This document shows positions 44,003 to 52,564 of a DNA stretch of 64,000 nucleotides, piece after piece. Below the pieces are notes generated by a model that saw only the letters and a list, made by a program, of their open reading frames with translations, made no database searches and was not told the origin of the DNA. The position numbers were made by a program, and so were the translations under genes. The stretch's first letter is position 1; every line of letters begins with the position of its first letter. Source of the DNA: Paenibacillus sp. FSL R5-0912 (GTDB taxonomy: Bacteria > Bacillota > Bacilli > Paenibacillales > Paenibacillaceae); NCBI RefSeq assembly GCF_000758605.1, contig NZ_CP009282.1:4960001-5024000 (forward strand), given 5' to 3'.

Positions 44003-44962
44003 ATGAGAGCAGACCGTTTATTATCCATTCTGCTGCTGCTGCAAAGCCGCGGTAAAATAAGCTCCCGCGAGCTGGCACAAACGCTGGAGGTTTCCGAACG
44101 TACCATCTTCCGGGATATGGAGTCACTGAGCATCTCCGGCATTCCCGTGCTGGCAGAACGCGGCCGGGAGGGAGGCTGGAGGCTGGCTGAGGGCTACCGG
44201 ACCTCCCTGACAGGTATGAACCCTAAAGAGATTGGTGCGCTGCTGCTGCCGGCAGACCCGGCCATTCTGCAGGCGCTGGGAATTCAGGCGGAGTTCTCTT
44301 CCGCTGTCCGTAAGCTGCAGGCCGCTGGTGCAAGACAACCCGCTGCAGCTTTCAGCCTTCTTAATGAGCGTATTCATATTGATGGTGCGGGCTGGCATCC
44401 GTCGGGCGAAACCTATCCCAGTCTCACTGCATTGCAGGAGGCTATATGGGAGGACCGAAAAGTGATAATCAGTTACATGCGCGGGGAGGAGAGATCAGAG
44501 CGGCTGATTTCACCCTTTGGACTCGTAGCCAAACGTGGTGTCTGGTATACCGTGGCCGAAACAGGCGGTGAAATGCGGACCTACCGGGTATCCAGAATAA
44601 GTAGTGCTGAAGTCACGGATGAATATTTTAGCAGACCCCATGATTTCAATCTGGCTCATTTCTGGGAAGCTTCTACTATGGCATTCAAATCTGCATTGCC
44701 CCGCTATCCTGCCAAGCTGCTCGTGAAGGACAATATAATGAAGGATCTCAAACAAGAACGTTATGTTTCCGTACTACTCAAGGAGCATTCACCCTTACCC
44801 GGCTGGTACACAGTCGAAGCCGAATTCAATACGCTGGAGTCTGCCTGCAGGATCATCTTATCCCTAAGCCCGGGCATTAGAGTTACCGCTCCGGCAGAGC
44901 TTGCTGACAATGTTGCGACCACTCTGCGCGAAGCGGCTGCATTATATGCAGACAATGTGTAA
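44003..44962 (+). CDS. HTH-WYL transcriptional regulator (YafY type)
   Basis: 319 residues from the ATG at 44003, with AGGAGG 9 nt upstream. N-terminal winged HTH (RADRLLSILLLLQSRGKISS, then ELAQTLEVSERTIFRD), WYL sensor domain at about 150-220 (GVWYTVA...TYRVSRI) and a WCX end. Such proteins bind small ligands or nucleotides and often regulate a neighbouring oxidoreductase. The adjacent SDR is a relic, so its present target is unclear. Confidence 0.88.
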   Translation: MRADRLLSILLLLQSRGKISSRELAQTLEVSERTIFRDMESLSISGIPVLAERGREGGWRLAEGYRTSLTGMNPKEIGALLLPADPAILQALGIQAEFSSAVRKLQAAGARQPAAAFSLLNERIHIDGAGWHPSGETYPSLTALQEAIWEDRKVIISYMRGEERSERLISPFGLVAKRGVWYTVAETGGEMRTYRVSRISSAEVTDEYFSRPHDFNLAHFWEASTMAFKSALPRYPAKLLVKDNIMKDLKQERYVSVLLKEHSPLPGWYTVEAEFNTLESACRIILSLSPGIRVTAPAELADNVATTLREAAALYADNV

Positions 44963-45081
44963 ACATACTCTTTTTGAACAGCCGGAAAGAATTATGTCAG
45001 TTCTTACAATAGACCGATTACGCTTTAATCCCCTATAATATTACAATACACAATATTTATTTCTAGGGGGAACTATAGTCT

Positions 45082-46332
45082 ATGGACTGGATGAACAAGC
45101 TGCCGTTAAAACAAAGAATCGTTGCCGGATGTTACCTGGTCGCCGCTTTATTCGCTGTCCCTGTATTAATTACGCTCATCGCAATGGGCAAGGTAATTAT
45201 CGGTATTATTCTGATTGCGGTATTGGCTGCACTGACCTACCCGCTTGCGCGCTTCATTGAGAGAACGCTTACATCTTCATTTGAGGATATCTCCAATGTG
45301 ACGCATACGATCGCCAAAGGCGACTTCACCAGCCGTGCAGACGAGAACGGATCAATGGGCGACATCAGCCGCTCCTTCAACACTATGATCGATAAATTGA
45401 AGAAGATCCTAACCGATGTTTCACAGCTTACCCGCCAGGTTATGGATGCCAGCCGGGGTATTGAGGACAAGAACCAGAACCTTAAGATCGTAATGACACA
45501 GGTAGCCTCCTCCTCCAACGAACTTGCCCTGGGTGCGAATGAAATCTCGGTAGATATTGCCGACATGACGGAATCGATCAAAGATATCGAAACTAAAGTC
45601 TCCAATTATACGAACTCCACCAAAGAAATGAATAAACGCTCCACCCATACGCTGGAGCTGGTTGAAAAGGGACGCCAGTCCGTGGACACTCAAGCCGAAG
45701 GCATGCGGAAGAATATCCAGGCTACGCAAAAAGTAGCAGATACGATCGAAGCACTCTCACAGAATGCCCGCGGGATTACCATGATCACCAAGACCATCAC
45801 GGAAATTGCCGAACAAACCAATCTTTTGTCACTTAACGCCTCTATTGAGGCTGCACGCGCAGGTGAACACGGACGTGGTTTCGCAGTAGTAGCCCAGGAG
45901 GTCCGCAAGCTTGCCGAAGAATCAACCGCCTCCACCAAGGAAGTATTCGGGCTGGTCCGTAGCATCGAGGCCGATATCAAGCAGGCTATCGATAATATCG
46001 CTATTAATGAAGAGGTTGTTCAGGTGCAGAACGAGATGATTACGGAGACCGCACATATTTTCGCGCAAATCGTACATAGTGTGCAATACATAACCGAGCA
46101 GATCTCCTCCTTCTCCGCAGAGAGTGATCTGATGCTGGAGAGCGCGCTCAAGATCTCTGGAGCGATAGAGAATATCTCAGCCATTACCCAGGAGACAGCA
46201 GCAGGTACCCAGGAGGTATCCGCAGCGATGAACGAACAAATTCATGCCCTGCAGTCCGTAGCGGAAGAGACCGATAAAATGACACAATCTGTCTTCCAGC
46301 TGCAAAAAACAATCCATATTTTCAAATTCTAG
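45082..46332 (+). CDS. Methyl-accepting chemotaxis protein, no periplasmic domain
   Basis: 416 residues. Two adjacent membrane helices (about 14-35 and 37-57) with almost no extracytoplasmic loop, a HAMP domain (about 60-110) and a signalling domain with the hairpin tip EIAEQTNLLSLNASIEAARAGEHGRGFAVVA-type core. With no external sensor domain it probably reads membrane, redox or cytoplasmic cues. CheR at 13750 can methylate it. Confidence 0.92.
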   Translation: MDWMNKLPLKQRIVAGCYLVAALFAVPVLITLIAMGKVIIGIILIAVLAALTYPLARFIERTLTSSFEDISNVTHTIAKGDFTSRADENGSMGDISRSFNTMIDKLKKILTDVSQLTRQVMDASRGIEDKNQNLKIVMTQVASSSNELALGANEISVDIADMTESIKDIETKVSNYTNSTKEMNKRSTHTLELVEKGRQSVDTQAEGMRKNIQATQKVADTIEALSQNARGITMITKTITEIAEQTNLLSLNASIEAARAGEHGRGFAVVAQEVRKLAEESTASTKEVFGLVRSIEADIKQAIDNIAINEEVVQVQNEMITETAHIFAQIVHSVQYITEQISSFSAESDLMLESALKISGAIENISAITQETAAGTQEVSAAMNEQIHALQSVAEETDKMTQSVFQLQKTIHIFKF

Positions 46333-46341
46333 CAGCAGCCC

Positions 46342-46387
46342 AAAGAGACCTTTTCCACAGAGCAGTCTGAGGGAAAGGTCTCTTTTT
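46342..46387 (+). terminator. Terminator after the MCP gene
   Basis: AGAGACCTTTTCC/GGGAAAGGTCTCT stem with five T on the plus strand. Confidence 0.9.
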
Positions 46388-46774
46388 GGCATGAAAAAAA
46401 AGATTGTGATGTAATATTCACAAAGTGTTAAAATAGTGCATAACGCAAAAAAACCGCCTTTGCACTTCTTTACTGCTAATTCTTTATTACTAATAAACTA
46501 ACATAATTTCAAATTTTAATTACCCATTTCTTAAGACCTATTCCGGGGTTCTACCAGCCTATAATTTTAATACATCCGCATGGTTTCATGAGGTTCCTAT
46601 AATGTTATGAGGCTTATGGCTTATGCAGATTAACCCCTGCTCTTTTTCTGCATTTGCATTATAAGACTTTGGCCTTCCAGACGCATCCATTTTCAAAAGT
46701 TTGAATATCTATTATTTCATCTCCTATTACTTCTGAATATTCGCCAAATTTCGCGTTTTGTTGCACAAGGCTTA
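46388..46774. other. AT-rich intergenic region
   Basis: About 390 bp, clearly more AT-rich than its surroundings. I see no gene with a ribosome site and family features, nor a clear RNA structure. It separates the MCP from the c-di-GMP-controlled operon and may carry regulator sites. Confidence 0.5.
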
Positions 46775-46802
46775 TTGACAAAAGGCGAGCGAGGAATATA
46801 TT
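46775..46802 (+). promoter_or_regulatory. Promoter of the c-di-GMP riboswitch operon
   Basis: TTGACA at 46775-46780 and TATATT at 46797-46802, spacer 16 bp. The expected start near 46809 lies about 27 nt before the aptamer. Confidence 0.7.
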
Positions 46803-46835
46803 GTAAAGGAAAATTATCCTTCGCTGTATTGATAA

Positions 46836-46927
46836 CAACATAAGAGGCAAAATTCACCGAAAGGGAATGACGCAAAGCCATGGATCTACAGTCTCACTTT
46901 TCCGGTGAGATCATGACAGCCAGGTTG
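46836..46927 (+). promoter_or_regulatory. Cyclic-di-GMP class I riboswitch (GEMM)
   Basis: Shows the GEMM-I core: AGAGGCAAAATTC, a GAAA tetraloop hairpin (ATTCACC-GAAA-GGGAAT), TGACGCAAAGCCATGG, a second variable helix (GTCTCAC/GTGAGA), and ATGACAGCCAGGTTGC. P1 closes by CAAC 46836-46839 with GTTG 46924-46927. The tetraloop, its receptor region and the conserved GACGCAAAGCC agree with the c-di-GMP-I family. A terminator at 46986-47016 is the probable expression platform for the downstream operon; whether ligand switches it on or off cannot be told by inspection. Confidence 0.92.
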
Positions 46928-46985
46928 CTGAAAAACTATGAACCCCCCGGGAATCCGGTTCAGTAATGGTGATTCGTGCAACAGG

Positions 46986-47016
46986 CCTGTGCTCCTATTT
47001 CGAGTACAGGTTTTCT
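46986..47016 (+). terminator. Riboswitch expression-platform terminator
   Basis: CCTGTGCTC/GAGTACAGG stem with a 7-nt loop followed by TTTTCT, 35 bp before the first gene. An intermediate TGAACC/GGTTCA hairpin (about 46939-46962) lies between aptamer and terminator. The GTTGC of the aptamer end can also pair with GCAAC at 46978-46982, a possible switching helix. Confidence 0.75.
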
Positions 47017-47050
47017 ATTGCTAGCATACAATCAAAAAACAACTTGTGGG

Positions 47051-48694
47051 GTGGATGTTCTGAAGACAGTTGCAGATTATATGGCGGAAGCATTACGCGA
47101 TCTTGGGGTAACACATTCTTTTGGTATTATTGGCAAGTCCATTTGTCCTATAGCCCTCAAGCTTGTTGACTATGGCATTGAGTTTATTCCCGGCCGACAT
47201 GAGTCCAGCTCCGGCTTTGCAGCAGGCGGCTATGCACTGAAAACAGGCAGTCTCGGGGTAGCCTTCGGCACCTCCGGTCCAGGCGGAACGAACCTGCTAA
47301 CCGCAGCAGCACACGCCAAAGCCAACAATCTCCCGGTACTATTCATTACAGGCCATCAGTCCATTAAAGAGCTGGGTATTCCCCAGTGTCAGGATTCTAC
47401 ATCCTATCTCGCTGATTTGGCGGACATGTTCAGACCAGCCACTCTTTTCAGCAAGCTGGTTGAACGCGGCGACCATTTCAGTACAATTTTCAATCATGCC
47501 CTGTCTATCGCCCTTGGTGACAAGAAAGGACCTGTTCATTTATGTATTCCGTTTGATGTTCAGACCGAGCGCCTTGAAGAATGCCGGATTGTCCTGCCGC
47601 AGCGGGAAAAGCTCGTCAGCTACGCCAACTACGAACGGTTCATTTCAGCGATCAATGCTTCCAGCAGACCTCTGATCATTGCGGGTAAAGGGGTTAACCG
47701 CTCCGGTGCGCACAAGGAACTGGTTCAATTGGCCGAGACGTTCAACATACCTGTAGTAACCTCTCCCGGCGGTAAAGGAGCCATTGCTGCGGATCATCCG
47801 CTCTATCACGGTCCTGTGGGCGTTGGGGGATGTACGCACGGGGATGAGATGTTGAACAACAGTGATCTGTTTATCGTGCTTGGTTCGCGTCTGAGTGATA
47901 TGACCATATGCAATCTGAAGAGGGAGAATCATCCGGATCAGCTGATCCAGTTCGATGTTGATCCTACTTTTGTTGGTAAAATACTGACTTCCCGCACTCT
48001 TTCCGTCGGCGGCGATTTGCGTGACAACCTGGAGCTGTATCTCAGCAAGGTTGATCCGTCCACCATAACCAGACGTGAAACAGAGATCTCCAATCATTAT
48101 ACTGAAGAGCTGCCAGTGCTGCCCAAGCTCTCGCTGGCTTCGGTAATGAGCACGATGAGCGATTTGATTCCATACAACAGCAGTGTGTTTGTTGATGACG
48201 GCAGCCACGGCTTCAATGCGGTCAAATGGTTCAACGTGAAGAAACCGGGGAGCTTTGTATTTGATGCCTACTTTGCCTGCATGGGGAATTCAATCGGCAT
48301 GGCCATCGGTGCCAAAACTGCTTCGCCGGAAGAGACGGTCTTCTGCATTACCGGTGACGGCTGTTTCATGATGCTCGGAACTGAAATTAACACAGCGGTT
48401 TGCAAGAATATCCCGGTTATTTTCATCGTTGTGAACAATATGCAGCTGGATATGGCACTTAAGGGTATGGAAAAAACAACAGGACGTATCGATGGAACCA
48501 TTTTCGAAGTCCCTATGGATGCAGTGAAATTTGCTGAGTCCCTGGGAGCCGCCGGCTTCCGCGCAGAGACGCAAGAGGAGTTTGCCTCTGCAATCAGCCA
48601 AGCAGTTGAACTTAACCGCGTAGCCGTTATTGAGCTGTTGACCGACCGTGACGAAATGCCTCCTACGGCCCACCGTACACTGGATCTCAACTAG
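47051..48694 (+). CDS. ThDP-dependent acetolactate-synthase-like enzyme
   Basis: 547 residues from GTG 47051 (DVLKTVADYMAEALRDLGV). Three-domain thiamine diphosphate enzyme: Pyr domain with the catalytic Glu51 in GRHESSSGFAAGG, a central domain (GKGVNRSGAHKEL, SPGGKGAIAADHP) and a PP domain with GDGCFMMLGTE...VNNMQ (ThDP/Mg2+ motif, about 435-462). Sequence type is closest to acetolactate-synthase/benzoylformate-decarboxylase-like carboligases. No regulatory ilvN subunit nearby, so not the branched-chain amino acid enzyme. No good SD was found, so the exact start is uncertain. First gene after the riboswitch. Confidence 0.9.
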   Translation: MDVLKTVADYMAEALRDLGVTHSFGIIGKSICPIALKLVDYGIEFIPGRHESSSGFAAGGYALKTGSLGVAFGTSGPGGTNLLTAAAHAKANNLPVLFITGHQSIKELGIPQCQDSTSYLADLADMFRPATLFSKLVERGDHFSTIFNHALSIALGDKKGPVHLCIPFDVQTERLEECRIVLPQREKLVSYANYERFISAINASSRPLIIAGKGVNRSGAHKELVQLAETFNIPVVTSPGGKGAIAADHPLYHGPVGVGGCTHGDEMLNNSDLFIVLGSRLSDMTICNLKRENHPDQLIQFDVDPTFVGKILTSRTLSVGGDLRDNLELYLSKVDPSTITRRETEISNHYTEELPVLPKLSLASVMSTMSDLIPYNSSVFVDDGSHGFNAVKWFNVKKPGSFVFDAYFACMGNSIGMAIGAKTASPEETVFCITGDGCFMMLGTEINTAVCKNIPVIFIVVNNMQLDMALKGMEKTTGRIDGTIFEVPMDAVKFAESLGAAGFRAETQEEFASAISQAVELNRVAVIELLTDRDEMPPTAHRTLDLN

Positions 48695-48739
48695 GCTGTA
48701 ATTTACTGATTCTCTAACTTACTATCAGGAGGCAAACAA

Positions 48740-49108
48740 GTGAATATGAACGTAGACAGTGGACTGGATCATTTCACCAATCTTTCCGGGGACTATGGGG
48801 CCAAAGCCCTAGCTCCTATTAAAGAGCATTTTCCCGAATTAGCCGAGTATATCATGGGCAATGCATACGGTGATATTTTTCAGCGGACCACCATCGGCTC
48901 TGACTGGAAAGAAATTGCTGTCATCTCTTCTTTGATCACCATGGGACAATTTGAGCAGTTGGGTGTTCACTATGTAATGGCGCTTCGCGTGGGGATGACC
49001 GTAGATCAAATCAAAGGTATCCTGCTTCATCTGACACCTTGTATCGGCGCACCCAGAGTGATCTCGGCGTTCAATGTTCTGCTGCAGACGCTGGAAGATA
49101 TTCGTTAA
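48740..49108 (+). CDS. Carboxymuconolactone decarboxylase-like protein
   Basis: 122 residues from GTG 48740, 7 nt after AGGAGG. All-helical AhpD/CMD fold: WKEIAVISSLITMGQFEQL, HYVMALRVGMTVDQI and GAPRVISAFNVL. It lacks the C-x2-C redox pair of AhpD, so it is more like gamma-carboxymuconolactone decarboxylase. It may process a keto acid or lactone made by the neighbours. 45 bp after the ThDP enzyme. Confidence 0.8.
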   Translation: MNMNVDSGLDHFTNLSGDYGAKALAPIKEHFPELAEYIMGNAYGDIFQRTTIGSDWKEIAVISSLITMGQFEQLGVHYVMALRVGMTVDQIKGILLHLTPCIGAPRVISAFNVLLQTLEDIR

Positions 49109-49143
49109 TTAATAGCATAATATTACATCATTCGACTTATGTA

Positions 49144-49173
49144 TTGCGTAATCAAGAAAGTTCTGGTTATAAT
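49144..49173 (+). promoter_or_regulatory. Possible internal promoter before the STAS-like gene
   Basis: TTGCGT (49144-49149) and TATAAT (49168-49173), spacer 18 bp, in the 200-bp gap between the second and third genes of the riboswitch operon. The perfect -10 is notable, the -35 partial. It would let the last two genes escape riboswitch control. Confidence 0.45.
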
Positions 49174-49308
49174 GAAGGCAAAATATCCCAAAACCAAGTT
49201 CACTTTGTCGAATATCGTCGCAGGAACGTAGTTTTTCGGGATATCAACATGATGAATCATCAGGTCACTCTGAATAGTCATGCAATTTAAATTACGGGAG
49301 AGATGAAC

Positions 49309-49659
49309 ATGGGACAATTTATTTTGAAAACGGACACTGCGAAGAAAGTAATTAACATCGAGCTGGAAGGAACCTTCTCGAACGAGGACGGTCTTAAATC
49401 GATACAAGCCTATCAGCAGACCATCAATCCGATCAACCCATCCGAATATGCACTGGATATCGATTGCCGCAAGCTTAATGTAACCGCTCCAGATGTGGTG
49501 CCGTTGCTCGAAGGCTGCTTCATCATGTTCAAGGCAGACGGCTTCCAAAAAGTGAGCCTTACCCTTGAGAATAACCCTATTCTCAAAATGCAGCTGGCGC
49601 GTCTGGGCCGCAAAGCAGGACTCGAAAACCTGGAAATTACGTCTACCGTACAAGCTTAA
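49309..49659 (+). CDS. Small STAS/SpoIIAA-like protein
   Basis: 116 residues from the ATG at 49309 with GGGAG 8 nt upstream. Alternating beta and helix pattern (VINIELEGTFSNEDG, EYALDIDCRKLNV, MQLARLGRKAGL) similar to STAS anti-sigma-antagonist folds, though the phosphorylatable Ser of SpoIIAA is not obvious. It may be a regulatory or ligand-binding partner for the enzymes. I am not sure of the family. Confidence 0.65.
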   Translation: MGQFILKTDTAKKVINIELEGTFSNEDGLKSIQAYQQTINPINPSEYALDIDCRKLNVTAPDVVPLLEGCFIMFKADGFQKVSLTLENNPILKMQLARLGRKAGLENLEITSTVQA

Positions 49660-49760
49660 GTTAACTTATTGTTAAACCATTATTAGCGGTTTGAAACGCA
49701 AGATTCGCTCACGAAACGAAGTGTATGCTTACGGGCTACAAAACTTTTAGGAGGTTTACT

Positions 49761-50753
49761 ATGGCAGGGATTCGCATTAAGGACATTGATATCTATCATC
49801 CAAGCAAAAGAATCGGCAATGACTTCTTCATTCAGCACTTCGATGAGAAGGGAATTGATATCCGTGGCCTGCTGGCTGCTCTTGGCCGTGAAAACCGCTA
49901 CAGTATCGACAGCAAGGATGAGAACTCCCTGACAATGGCTTTTGAAGCCGCAAGCAATGTACTGGACAAGACCGGCCTGACCGGTGCAGACATTGACCTG
50001 ATCGCTTATGCAAGCCAGACTCCTGAATATATTTTCCCAACGAACTCATTGATGATTCACCGCCTGATTAATGGTGCATCGCACACGATCTGTATCGACA
50101 GTAATGCCAACTGTGCAGGAATGACTGCCTCGGTTGAACAGGTCAGCCGTCAAATGATGGCGAACCCGAGAATCCGCCGTGCACTTGTCATCGGTTCTGA
50201 CTACGTTGCCCCGCATGCGGACAAGAATGACCCGGTATATTACGCCAACTTCGGCGATGCAGCTGCTGCGCTCATTCTGGAGCGTGACGAGAATTCGGTA
50301 GGCTTCATCGATTCGATCTATCAGACCGACACCTGCGTCTACGGTAACTCGCTGTTCCCGGCGGAAGGTTTAGCTAATCTCGGACGTACAGGTGTGGCTG
50401 CAGGAGAATTCAATGTGAAGTTCATCCCGTTCGATGATTCCATCTGTGTGGATGCTGCTTCAGAATCAATCAACACTCTGCTCAGCAATAACGGAATCGC
50501 ACCTGAATCCATCAAGGCCGCCTGCTTCTCCCAGTTGTCACTTCCGAACATCAAGGCCGTTTCCGGCAAAACCGGAATTGACGCTGATGCAGCCGTCTAC
50601 ATCGGGGATGAATTCGGCTATACCTCCACCAGCAGTCCGTTTATCGCCCTGCACAAAGCAGTGACTACCGGACAGCTTGAACGCGGAGACAAGGTCCTGT
50701 TCTGGACAGTAGGCGCCGGATGGCAGAACGTCGCTCTTGTAATGGAGTATTAA
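49761..50753 (+). CDS. KAS III-like protein with altered active site
   Basis: 330 residues from the ATG at 49761, 6 nt after AGGAGG. Thiolase fold of the FabH type. The nucleophile Cys118 is kept (NANCAGMTAS), but the catalytic His region normally HQAN reads SQLS (Ser257) and the Asn of GNTS is Tyr287 (GYTSTSS). Decarboxylative condensation should therefore be impaired; transfer of an acyl group from Cys, or condensation with a different nucleophile, is more likely, as in KAS III-like acyltransferases of natural-product pathways. It does not look like the primary fatty-acid FabH. Last gene of the c-di-GMP operon. Confidence 0.88.
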   Translation: MAGIRIKDIDIYHPSKRIGNDFFIQHFDEKGIDIRGLLAALGRENRYSIDSKDENSLTMAFEAASNVLDKTGLTGADIDLIAYASQTPEYIFPTNSLMIHRLINGASHTICIDSNANCAGMTASVEQVSRQMMANPRIRRALVIGSDYVAPHADKNDPVYYANFGDAAAALILERDENSVGFIDSIYQTDTCVYGNSLFPAEGLANLGRTGVAAGEFNVKFIPFDDSICVDAASESINTLLSNNGIAPESIKAACFSQLSLPNIKAVSGKTGIDADAAVYIGDEFGYTSTSSPFIALHKAVTTGQLERGDKVLFWTVGAGWQNVALVMEY

Positions 50754-50790
50754 TCTTAGCTGTTGAACTTATAGTTTCTCGTTGATATCC

Positions 50791-50834
50791 AAACAGCCCG
50801 CAGCAGAACTTCTGCCAGCGGGCTGTTTCTTTAT
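50791..50834. terminator. Terminator between the KAS III-like gene and glpK
   Basis: AAACAGCCCGC/GCGGGCTGTTT stem with a 17-nt loop; TTTCTTT follows on the plus strand. Serves the plus-strand operon and possibly glpK on the minus strand. Confidence 0.8.
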
Positions 50835-50949
50835 GTATACTTCAGGTTTCGACTCACCTCAGACAGAACCTGCAGCGTTCATCCTGCCTAAGGTGAATCT
50901 ATCCGGTTCATTCGGTAAGCGCAGGCTGCCATATCAGCAGCTGTTCTCG

Positions 50950-52443
50950 TTACCTCTGTCCTTCATGCTTCTCCCAGCCCATTGTCCGGGACACCGCGTC
51001 CTGCCAGGCGTTGTAACGGCGCTCACGCTCTTCCGTCCCCATCTGCGGCGAGAATACCTTCTCGGCCTTATTGAAGCTCTCCAGCTGCTCCCGGGTCCAT
51101 ATGCCGGAGGTAAGGCCTGCCAGCAGCGCAGCACCGAGCGCTGTGGTCTCCGCATACGTTGTACGGGTTACGTCGCTCCCAAGAATGTCCGCCTGGAACT
51201 GCATCAGCAGATTATTACGCACGGCGCCTCCATCCACTCTCAAGCCGCTGAGCGGCATGCCAGCGTCTTTTTCCATCGCCCCGATGACATCGCGGGACTG
51301 AAAGGCCAGCGACTCCAGTGTTGCGCGGACCAGATGTCCGGCAGTCGTTCCCCGGGTCAGTCCGAACACGGCACCCCTGGCATACATATCCCAGTAGGGT
51401 GCACCAAGGCCGGTAAAGGCCGGTACGACCACAACCCCCTCACTGTCCTCCACCTCACTCGCCTTCTCTTCCGAGTCGGCTGGGGCTACGATCAGCCCCA
51501 GGCCCTCCTGCAACCATTGTACCGCTGCTCCAGCCACGAACACACTACCCTCAAGGGCATAATAGAGTTCGTCTCCCATGCCCCAGGCTACCGTGGTCAA
51601 CAGGCCATGACTCGAAGTCACTGCCTCAGTCCCTGTGTTCATCAGAATGAAACAGCCTGTGCCGTAGGTGTTCTTGGCGCTGCCTGCCTCCAAGCAGGTA
51701 TGACCGAACAATGCCGCCTGCTGGTCCCCAAGCACAGAACGGATGGGGATGTCTACACCGAACCACTGCTTGTCTGCAGCCCCGAAGTCCCCGCCGGACA
51801 TCCTCACTTCAGGCAGAATCGAAGACGGAATACGCAGCGCTTCGATCAGGCCGTCATCCCATTTGCGCTCATGCAGGTTGTAGAGCATGGTACGTGAAGC
51901 ATTGGTAACATCCGTAGCGTGCACAGCGCCTCCTGTAAGCTTCCAGATCAGCCAGGTGTCTACGGTTCCGGCCAGCAGTTCCCCCCGGTCCGCCCGCTCT
52001 CTCGCCCCCGGCACATGGTCCAGAATCCAGGCCAACTTCGTTGCCGAGAAATAAGCATCGATGACAAGACCCGTCTTCTCAGCGATCTCTCCGGCCATTC
52101 CCTGCGCCTTAAGCGCCTCACACTGCTCCGCAGTCCGGCGGTCCTGCCAGACGATCGCCGGATAGACCGGCGTTCCGGTAGTCTTGTCCCAGATCAGTGC
52201 AGTCTCGCGCTGGTTGGTAATGCCGATGGCCGTAATACTATCAGCAGGGGCGGAGCTTGCCGCAATAGCGTCTCTGGCCGCAGCAAGCTGACTCTCCCAG
52301 ATTTGCTCCGGATCATGCTCTACCCAACCCGGCCGGGGAAAGGATTGTCTAATCTCATATTGCCCTTGCGCGATCATTCCCGCCTCCTCATCAAAGAGAA
52401 TCGCGCGTGAACTGGTGGTACCTTGGTCCAAGGATAAGATCAT
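50950..52443 (-). CDS. glpK: Glycerol kinase
   Basis: 497 residues from the ATG at 52443, 9 nt after AGGAGG. It phosphorylates glycerol with ATP. SLDQGTTSSRAILFD at the start, VNASRTMLYNL, GDQQAALFG and GTGCFILMNTG fit the FGGY family. In many Firmicutes a His in the Y-H-F/Y-G segment is phosphorylated by HPr; here the aligned segment reads KQWFGVDIPI, so the His seems to be Gln. No glpF or glpD beside it. A TGTTCCACGTTGAACA palindrome lies 38 bp upstream (52481-52496). Confidence 0.95.
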   Translation of the reverse strand: MILSLDQGTTSSRAILFDEEAGMIAQGQYEIRQSFPRPGWVEHDPEQIWESQLAAARDAIAASSAPADSITAIGITNQRETALIWDKTTGTPVYPAIVWQDRRTAEQCEALKAQGMAGEIAEKTGLVIDAYFSATKLAWILDHVPGARERADRGELLAGTVDTWLIWKLTGGAVHATDVTNASRTMLYNLHERKWDDGLIEALRIPSSILPEVRMSGGDFGAADKQWFGVDIPIRSVLGDQQAALFGHTCLEAGSAKNTYGTGCFILMNTGTEAVTSSHGLLTTVAWGMGDELYYALEGSVFVAGAAVQWLQEGLGLIVAPADSEEKASEVEDSEGVVVVPAFTGLGAPYWDMYARGAVFGLTRGTTAGHLVRATLESLAFQSRDVIGAMEKDAGMPLSGLRVDGGAVRNNLLMQFQADILGSDVTRTTYAETTALGAALLAGLTSGIWTREQLESFNKAEKVFSPQMGTEERERRYNAWQDAVSRTMGWEKHEGQR

Positions 52444-52480
52444 TATGCACAGCCTCCTGCAAGCCTCAGCTTCTATGATA

Positions 52481-52496
52481 TGTTCCACGTTGAACA
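52481..52496 (-). promoter_or_regulatory. Possible operator upstream of glpK
   Basis: 16-bp imperfect palindrome TGTTCCACGTTGAACA with TGTTC/GAACA arms and central CG, 38 bp before the glpK start. It resembles but does not match the 14-bp cre consensus of CcpA (spacing is two bases longer), so another repressor is equally likely. Confidence 0.35.
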
Positions 52497-52516
52497 AGAT
52501 TAATGTGGTGGTTTCA

Positions 52517-52546
52517 ACAAAAAGCACCTCTGCTGTCAGAGGCGCT
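52517..52546 (-). terminator. Terminator of resABCDE
   Basis: AGCGCCTCTG/CAGAGGTGCT stem (one G-T pair) with an ACAG loop and a T run on the minus strand, just after resE. Confidence 0.85.
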
Positions 52547-52564
52547 GTCATGCATTGTCCGGAT

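Noticed and set aside
52481..52496. CcpA cre site before glpK
   Set aside because: Palindromic with central CG but two bases longer than the cre consensus; kept only as a generic operator candidate.
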